Source of the DNA: Proteiniphilum sp.
GTDB lineage: Bacteria; Bacteroidota; Bacteroidia; Bacteroidales; Dysgonomonadaceae
Assembly: GCA_031255275.1 (NCBI GenBank)
Contig: JAIRSV010000091.1
Span: 1 to 29,425, forward strand
Reading direction: 5' to 3'
DNA length: 29,425 bases
The notes under the pieces are model-generated. The model made no database searches. It was not told where the DNA came from and saw only the letters and a list, made by a program, of their open reading frames with translations. Shown here one piece after another: positions 23,667 through 29,425 of the stretch. The position numbers and the translations under genes were made by a program. Within the stretch, counting starts at the first letter, position 1. The number at the start of each line of letters is the position of its first letter.

Positions 23667-25682
23667 TTACCACCCGGGGTTCTGCACCAGGTTGCTGTTT
23701 ACGGTGATCGTATTGCCGCGCAGGGGCCAGAGGTAATCTTTATAGGTGAACTTCCGGTCGCTGAAGTATACCCTTGTCTGATAATAGTCTTCGAGTTTCT
23801 GCCCCTGGAAGTCCCAGCCGCGGACAGGCTCGTTGAGGTATTTCTCGGCGTCGCGCCACCTGCGCAGGTCGAAGGGGCGCTGTCCCTCGAAGGAGAGTTC
23901 GATAAGACGCTCGCGCTTGATGATTTCGCGCATTCCCTCTTTGTTGAACGGTTTATCCGTGTTGCTTGAATATTTCCACGATTCGACCACTCCGTTCAGT
24001 CCCGCGCGTTCTCTTATCCTGTCTACCCATTCGTACACTTCGCTGTCGGGAGATTCCTTTATTTCGTTCAACGTCTCTGCGTAGAGCAAATATAAATCGG
24101 CCAAACGTATGATCGGCATGGAAAAACGGTAGGGAGCAGGCTCCTGCGTATTCGTCGGTATCCTGAAGCTTACCAGTTTTTTAATGAAATAACCCGTTGA
24201 AGGATGGCTATCCTGGAATACCAGTCCATGCGTGTCGCCCGACCGGTTCCTGATCACCAGTTCTTCATTGACACCTTGCCCGTTCGCGCCGCCATCCTTA
24301 TACCCCATCAGTTCATAGATTCCCCTGTCGAAACAGAGATGCGCATAAAACCGGGGTTCTCTGTAATAGTTCAGTTGCGCCGTTGTCTCCCCGCTTCCGA
24401 TATAGTGACGGTGCCATGTGTAGAGATCCGGTTCCGCATCGGGATCAACTGCTTCGGGATCTGCTTCGGGGTCAACCTCAACAACTTCGGGTAGCGTATT
24501 CGTCAGCGTTTCATAGCGGGTTGCATAATATATCCAATAGGGGTCTTCGTCGACAGGAAGACCGTTTTTGGTATAATACGTTTCTGCCATTTTCAGGGTC
24601 GCGCTCAACTCCGCCGTGCCTGCATAGCCGGTATATATCTTCGGCGTACACCAGTTCTGCAATTGATTGTTGCCATTGGTGCAGGGCCATATTACTTCCC
24701 TGTTGGTGGTAAACCTCTCGGTGACGCATCCCCTCAGCGTATATTTCAGGACGGTTTCGGCGGCTAAGTCTTCGTACAGCTTATCGAACTCAAACAGCCG
24801 GTGTCCGCCTGCATGAGCCGCGTCAATAGCGTCTTTCACAGCTGCCGACGCCCTCACCCACCGTGCCTGAATGACGCTGGGATCATCATTATTGGCAATG
24901 AGCTGTATCCCTCTTTTATCCTTGAAATCCTTATAGAAAATATAACTGCCGTTAAACAGGGGACTCGCAGCCCATACCAGTGCTTTGGCCTTGATGGAGA
25001 GGGCGACGGCCTGCGTGATCCGGCCTGTTTCGGTGGTTATTTCCGTAATCTCAGGCGGAAGGTCAGGCATGGCCTCATCCACCAGGTGCACGATGTATTC
25101 AATCACGTCGTCAACCGGTTCGCGGTATACGCGCACCTCTTCGGGCGTAGCGCTGACATCAATATTCTGATCCATGATGGGGATCGGCCCGTATAACTGC
25201 ATGAGGAAGAAATGGAAATAGGCTTTCAGGATTTTCACTTCGGCCTTCCAGCGCACCACCTCGTTGATCGTTATATCGGGCACATTATCGATGTTTTCCA
25301 GAAAGATATTGCAGTCGCGGATGCCTATCCACATCCTTTTGCCGCCGCTGGAGCCGTCCCAGTAATTTTGATACGGGTCGGTGATATTCTGCTGACCCAG
25401 TGCAATCCGCGCCCCGGGGTTGTTGCGCATATTATTGTCGACATCCCACCAGATTTCGTCTCCGCCGGCAATCAGACCCGGATAGTCAAACGCCGCCGCC
25501 ATATTAGGCAGGTAGTTATAACAGCTGTAAAAAAACTTTTCCGAATTTATCCGGTTCGAAAAGGCTGTTTCCAGCGTAGCGGTACCGTCCGGCACCACAT
25601 TCAGATAATCCGAACAGTTGCCGCACAGGGCAATGCCGAAGAGTAAAAGCATGTAATGTAAAAATTTCATATCCTTTTTCAT
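23667..25682 (-). CDS. SusD/RagB family nutrient-binding lipoprotein
   Basis: The outer-membrane lipoprotein lid of a SusCD import complex, which captures oligosaccharides over the SusC barrel. About 671 residues from ATG 25682 (MKKDMKFLHYM), with the lipidated Cys in LCGNCSDYLNVVPDG. The N-terminal TPR-like helices include EKFFYSCYNYLPNM and WKAEVKILKAYFHFFLMQLYGPIPI. The C-terminus has IRLADLYLLYAETLNE, RERLIELSFEGQRPFDLRRWRDAEKYLNEPVRGW and the terminal NPGW. It is on the long side for the family. ATG 25703 would overlap the susC stop, so 25682 is preferred. The ligand is unknown. Confidence 0.93.
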   Translation of the reverse strand: MKKDMKFLHYMLLLFGIALCGNCSDYLNVVPDGTATLETAFSNRINSEKFFYSCYNYLPNMAAAFDYPGLIAGGDEIWWDVDNNMRNNPGARIALGQQNITDPYQNYWDGSSGGKRMWIGIRDCNIFLENIDNVPDITINEVVRWKAEVKILKAYFHFFLMQLYGPIPIMDQNIDVSATPEEVRVYREPVDDVIEYIVHLVDEAMPDLPPEITEITTETGRITQAVALSIKAKALVWAASPLFNGSYIFYKDFKDKRGIQLIANNDDPSVIQARWVRASAAVKDAIDAAHAGGHRLFEFDKLYEDLAAETVLKYTLRGCVTERFTTNREVIWPCTNGNNQLQNWCTPKIYTGYAGTAELSATLKMAETYYTKNGLPVDEDPYWIYYATRYETLTNTLPEVVEVDPEADPEAVDPDAEPDLYTWHRHYIGSGETTAQLNYYREPRFYAHLCFDRGIYELMGYKDGGANGQGVNEELVIRNRSGDTHGLVFQDSHPSTGYFIKKLVSFRIPTNTQEPAPYRFSMPIIRLADLYLLYAETLNEIKESPDSEVYEWVDRIRERAGLNGVVESWKYSSNTDKPFNKEGMREIIKRERLIELSFEGQRPFDLRRWRDAEKYLNEPVRGWDFQGQKLEDYYQTRVYFSDRKFTYKDYLWPLRGNTITVNSNLVQNPGW

Positions 25683-25692
25683 TAATTGATGA

Positions 25693-28600
25693 TTAAAATT
25701 CAATATTGGCGCCGATATTAAACACCCTTTGCAGGGGGTAATTCAAACCGTTTTCGGCCGTTTCGGGATCCCACATCTTGAACGCTGAAAATACGGCAAG
25801 ATTACTGCCTGAAATATAGAGGCGAACGTTCTCCATCTTTATCTTGCGGCTCACAGCGGCAGGAACGGTATATCCGATTTCGGCCGTTTTCAGCCGCAGA
25901 AACGATCCGTCGCGCATGAACCACGTACTTGTCTGCTGATTGTTCGACATCGGCGACTCTGACAGACGGGGCCACAGGGCATAGATATTGCGGTTGTCTT
26001 CCGACCAGTGGTCGTCGGCATAATACTGCAACAGTGCCCTGTTGGTATCAAAGCTGTTGAGTGACTCGCGCGTATCCTTCACAAAAGGAGCCGTCTGTGC
26101 CGCATTAATCCAGAATGACGACCGCGCCGATCCCTGGAAAAAGCAGGAGAAGTCAAAATTCCTGTACCCTAACGACAGTCCGGCGCCATAAATGATTTCG
26201 GGCGTTGTCGGAAATCCGATCGGCACCTGGTCATTCTGGTCTATCTGCATGTCACCGTTAATATCCTTATACTTAATATCACCGGCGCCATATTCACCGA
26301 ACGTCTGCGTGGGTGAATTCATCACCTCCTCTTCGTCGATAAACAGACGTTCGGCAATGTACCCGTAGGTCTGCGAAAGCTTCCGGCCTACGTGCGAACG
26401 CCACGGAGCGCCGGCAGCGTCATAATCCGGTTCCTCATACACCAGGTACTTGCTGGAAGCATACGTGAAATTACCCCTTATCAATGCCCAGAAATCTTTG
26501 GTGAACGATTTGGTGTAATCAACCGAGACCTCAAAACCGCTTCCGGTAGCCTTGCCGATATTGGCATGCGGAGTCTTCTGCAAACCCATCGTGGTAGGGA
26601 TCGACGAACGCTCCTGCAGGATATTGGTTCGCTGTTCGCTGAAATAGTCCACCTGCACCTCAAGGTCATTCCAGAGATTCAATTCCAGGCCATAATTGCT
26701 TTTACGGCTGATCTCCCACGAAATGTCCGGGTCGGCGTAACGCTGAATGGAAATCCCCGGCCTGGAGAATCCATATTCGTCACCTAAAGCATACCCCCGG
26801 CCGCCATCGGTCATATTGAGTTGCGACATATAATAAAAACGGTCTTCGTCCCTCCCGATGGCATCATTGCCCACCAGTCCGTAAGTAGCCCTCAGTTTCA
26901 GTTTGGAGACAGTGTTCTTAAACGGCTCCATAAACTTTTCGTTGGAAATGATATAGCCCAGTCCCGCCGAAGGGAAAAATCCCCAGCGCTGACTGGAATG
27001 GAAACGTTCCGAACCGTTGTACCCGAAGTTGGCTTCCGCGAAATAGCGGCTGTCGTAGCTGTAAGTGAACCTCCCGGCCAGGCCGAGATTGCGGTGCGGC
27101 AACGATAACTGAAAATTGTTGGTCGTCCCGTTGTGCATCTCCCTGACAGTTGTCACCAGCAAAGCCGAAACAGCATGTTTTTCCCTGAATGTATCGCTAT
27201 AGTTGGCCGCGCCTTCAAAATACATCGTACTTTCCAGTTGCCTGTCAGAGGGCACAAAGTCCAGATAGTCGGTACCGCTGTCCGGATTGATGGCCGTAAG
27301 TCTGTATTCATCCGGATCGACGGTTGTCGCCGGCGTATAGAAGAACGGGATGTACCGCCTTCTGATGGGCAGAAGCGAATAGCGATCAACGTTGAACAGT
27401 CCTCTGAAAGACAAACCCTTCAGCAGAAATCCGAGATCCTGTTTCAATTCAAACTGCGCATACATATTGGAACGGTCTTCGGTTTTGTATCCCTTCAGCA
27501 TTTCGGAATAGGGATTCAGGTAATTCCCGGAAGAATAGTTTCCAAAAAGGATATGCTTCGTGTGAATATTGCCCTCATCCGGCTCATAGAAGGGTCTGAA
27601 GTAGACGGGATTGGCATTGATCGCCTTGTTATACAGGTCTGTGCCGCCATCCAGCGGGCCGGTATAATCGTCGAATGAACCGTTCAGACGGACAATAATC
27701 TCAGTTGTTTTGGTCAGGTTTACGTTGACGTTCGAGCGCAAAGAATATTTCCGAATATCGATATTGGTATTGAAACTTTGCACGGGATTATTTTTGATAA
27801 TACCCTGATCCTTGGCGTATGATGCCGCAATATAATAGCGAGCCACCGTACCGCCGCCGCTCACATTGAGGTTATAACGTTGGTTGAAAGTCTGCTTGTC
27901 GAAGAGTAAATCCTGCCAGTCATTGGCCGGATAACGGATCGGATCTATGCCCCTTTCGGTATACGCGATTTTCTTCTGATCGTAGGGCAAAGTCCGACCC
28001 GGTGTACGGGTAATCACCGCCTCGTTATGATACTTCATATAACTTACGGGATCGGCGATGTCCACATTTTCGGTAGGCTGCGAAAAGGAACCTTCCATAC
28101 GGAACTGTATTTTAGTCTTTCCCTCGCGACCCTCTTTCGTGTTGACCAAAATGACTCCGTTTGCACCGCGCGCACCATACAGCGCTGTTGCATTGGCATC
28201 CTTCATGATAGAGAAAGAGGCAATGTCGTCAACGGTTAAGCGCGACAACTCTTCCGTCCCCATTTCCACGCCGTCAATCAAGATCAGGGGATCTTTTTTA
28301 CCGGTACCAAAACTCGTCACGCCGCGGATAAAGAACTGTGCATTATCCTGTCCCGGCTCACCCGTGCGCTGATAAGATATTAATCCCGCAATACGTCCGG
28401 CAAAAGAGGTGGTAAAGTTGCTTGAAGGCACTTGCAATTCCGACGGGTTGATCGTTGTTACAGATGCTGTCACGCTCTCTTTCTTCTGCTTTCCGAAAGC
28501 TACGACGGTTACCTCGTCCAACTCATTCGGGTTTTCTTTCATGCTAACGTTAATCACGCGTCTGGTTCTTACATTTTCCGTATGTTCCCTGTATCCGATA

Positions 28601-28863
28601 AAGGAAAAAACCAGTACATCCGAAGACTTCACATTGCTAAAAGAATAAGACCCGTCCAAATCGGTAATTATACCCCGGGTAGAGCCTTGCAGCGTGATGA
28701 CCACGCTCGGCATTTCAACTCCGTTTTCGTCGGTCACCGTTCCCGTAACCGTGAAACTCTCCTGTGCCGTCGAAGTGAATGACCCGACACACAGGATACA
28801 TCCTGTCAATAACAGTTTTGTCAACAAGTTTAACTTGATATTTTTTTTACTTGTAAAAAGCAT
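25693..28863 (-). CDS. SusC/RagA family TonB-linked outer membrane transporter
   Basis: A 1056-residue TonB-dependent transporter for oligosaccharides or other large substrates, working with the SusD lid encoded next. A signal peptide ends near TSTAQ (34), and a carboxypeptidase-D regulatory-like domain spans 36-110 (VTGTVTDENGVEMPSVVITLQGSTRGIITDLDGSYSF). The TonB box region is LDEVTVVAFG at 115-124. The plug, about 130-240, contains the SusC motif DPLILIDGVEM and IMKDANATALYGARGANGVILVNTKEG, followed by the 22-strand barrel to the terminal FNIGANIEF. There is no STN domain, so control by a hybrid two-component or other regulator is more likely than direct anti-sigma signalling. No enzyme gene of the locus is inside the window. 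Confidence 0.95.
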   Translation of the reverse strand: MLFTSKKNIKLNLLTKLLLTGCILCVGSFTSTAQESFTVTGTVTDENGVEMPSVVITLQGSTRGIITDLDGSYSFSNVKSSDVLVFSFIGYREHTENVRTRRVINVSMKENPNELDEVTVVAFGKQKKESVTASVTTINPSELQVPSSNFTTSFAGRIAGLISYQRTGEPGQDNAQFFIRGVTSFGTGKKDPLILIDGVEMGTEELSRLTVDDIASFSIMKDANATALYGARGANGVILVNTKEGREGKTKIQFRMEGSFSQPTENVDIADPVSYMKYHNEAVITRTPGRTLPYDQKKIAYTERGIDPIRYPANDWQDLLFDKQTFNQRYNLNVSGGGTVARYYIAASYAKDQGIIKNNPVQSFNTNIDIRKYSLRSNVNVNLTKTTEIIVRLNGSFDDYTGPLDGGTDLYNKAINANPVYFRPFYEPDEGNIHTKHILFGNYSSGNYLNPYSEMLKGYKTEDRSNMYAQFELKQDLGFLLKGLSFRGLFNVDRYSLLPIRRRYIPFFYTPATTVDPDEYRLTAINPDSGTDYLDFVPSDRQLESTMYFEGAANYSDTFREKHAVSALLVTTVREMHNGTTNNFQLSLPHRNLGLAGRFTYSYDSRYFAEANFGYNGSERFHSSQRWGFFPSAGLGYIISNEKFMEPFKNTVSKLKLRATYGLVGNDAIGRDEDRFYYMSQLNMTDGGRGYALGDEYGFSRPGISIQRYADPDISWEISRKSNYGLELNLWNDLEVQVDYFSEQRTNILQERSSIPTTMGLQKTPHANIGKATGSGFEVSVDYTKSFTKDFWALIRGNFTYASSKYLVYEEPDYDAAGAPWRSHVGRKLSQTYGYIAERLFIDEEEVMNSPTQTFGEYGAGDIKYKDINGDMQIDQNDQVPIGFPTTPEIIYGAGLSLGYRNFDFSCFFQGSARSSFWINAAQTAPFVKDTRESLNSFDTNRALLQYYADDHWSEDNRNIYALWPRLSESPMSNNQQTSTWFMRDGSFLRLKTAEIGYTVPAAVSRKIKMENVRLYISGSNLAVFSAFKMWDPETAENGLNYPLQRVFNIGANIEF

Positions 28864-28870
28864 TTGATTC

Positions 28871-28893
28871 TAATTTTTGAATGTTGTATTTAA
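28871..28893 (-). repeat. Direct repeat copy 1, susC leader
   Basis: Matches 29019-29041 at 20 of 23 bases. On the minus strand it is A-rich (ACAACATTCAAAAATTA) and ends 7 nt before the susC ATG, so it forms the translation-initiation region. Confidence 0.5.
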
Positions 28894-29018
28894 ACGTAAG
28901 TGTTTACTCACAGCTGCACCGAACCGGCATCTATGGATTTTGTTTTTCCACATGAATGCTGTTCAAAAAGTCGTTTGCGTTCGTCATGAACTGTCTAATC
29001 GAAAGCTATCCTTCTCCA

Positions 29019-29041
29019 TAATTTTTGATTGTTGTGTTTGA
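29019..29041 (-). repeat. Direct repeat copy 2, followed by a 12-codon ORF
   Basis: On the minus strand the copy ends ATCAAAAATTA, and its last base begins ATGGAG. This opens a short frame from 29019 to 28984 (MEKDSFRLDSS, then TGA). It looks like a duplicated susC-type leader in front of a tiny upstream ORF or a gene remnant. Confidence 0.4.
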
Positions 29042-29425
29042 CATTGCTGTTTTGTTCTCGACAAGACAGTGTTTTACCCGTAAAAAACTTACCGTCATCC
29101 GGCGGACAACGGTAATACCGAGAGCTTCGGCATTGACGCTGCATGAGACAATGCCAGGGTTACTTAACCGCGGTGGATTATACCGTGAATACGCGGATTC
29201 CGGGGTAGAACGCATGTTCCTGTTGTGTGCGGAATTTGTGTTCGTACACAGCAGATGCAAACTTTTTACCGGATTGATTTCCTGAATATCATCCCGGAGA
29301 GCCGTAAAAAAATATTCATTTCCAAAGAACATACCCAAGCGACCTTTTTGTAATTTGATGTCTGAGAATAGCGGTCAATCGCTTCACGATAAAAATTGCC
29401 TCATAACGAAAAGACAATGAAATCC

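Larger units (their letters stand above)
28864..29425. other. Upstream region of susC without a convincing gene
   Basis: An open frame at 29006-29338 (minus) has no recognisable family features, and its composition looks like non-coding DNA. A weak -7-like box (TACGTTTA on the minus strand, 28898-28891) lies 28 nt before the susC ATG. Two 23-nt direct repeats are present at 28871-28893 and 29019-29041. The region may carry the control signals of the locus. Confidence 0.5.

Noticed and set aside
29006..29338. Minus-strand frame of 110 residues upstream of susC
   Set aside because: No recognisable domain, signal or codon pattern, and it overlaps the repeated leader segment; it is probably chance.
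28864..29425. ECF sigma or FecR anti-sigma gene upstream of susC
   Set aside because: No frame in this interval resembles either family, and SusC lacks the STN domain expected for that type of control.

Overview
The window is a chromosomal segment of a Bacteroidales-type Bacteroidota, plausibly near Dysgonomonadaceae or Porphyromonadaceae; no species call is possible from sequence alone. The reasons are a SusC/SusD pair with Bacteroidota-only accessory lipoproteins, the type IX secretion protein PorV next to ispF, conserved Bacteroidota families (DUF2851, DUF2795, DUF3108), and promoter-like TAnnTTTG boxes (the Bacteroidota -7 element) in front of several genes, with little sign of Shine-Dalgarno sequences.

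Layout. (1) 1-2770: purD with a promoter and a leader hairpin, then a multi-pass membrane protein of unknown role and a terminator. (2) 2839-4467, minus: an exported PhoA-type alkaline phosphatase, divergent from surE-lpxB (4663-6570, plus). (3) pfkA (6838-7851, plus) converges on the minus-strand cluster acpP-fabF-rnc (10214 down to 7898). (4) purN (10361-10942, plus) is divergent from acpP and is followed by a 21-bp tandem repeat array and a strong hairpin terminator. (5) A long minus-strand run from 20006 to 11520: a DUF2851 protein, an Ig-like (Big_5) lipoprotein, a DUF3108 protein, an FAH-family hydrolase, porV, ispF, a methyltransferase-like protein, a cobalamin adenosyltransferase and a DUF2795 protein. 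(6) 20007-20823: a gene-free block packed with perfect hairpins, a pair of 51-nt inverted repeats and three 42-bp tandem repeats. (7) 28863 down to 20824, minus: susC, susD and two surface-lipoprotein genes that share a homologous C-terminal module; this is the import and binding part of a polysaccharide utilisation locus, with no enzyme inside the window. (8) 28864-29425: upstream region of susC with no convincing gene.

How it works together. Most genes are core housekeeping: de novo purine synthesis (purD, purN), fatty acid and lipid A synthesis (acpP, fabF, lpxB), isoprenoids (ispF), glycolysis (pfkA), RNA processing (rnc) and cobalamin use. The cell-envelope theme is strong (lpxB, porV, DUF3108, Big_5 lipoprotein, SusCD, exported phosphatase). 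The accessory part is the SusCD locus and the repeat-rich intergenic regions. The most interesting non-genic signals are the 21-bp array after purN and the hairpin-cluster element between the susCD locus and the DUF2851 gene. No clearly new defence or mobile system was found.
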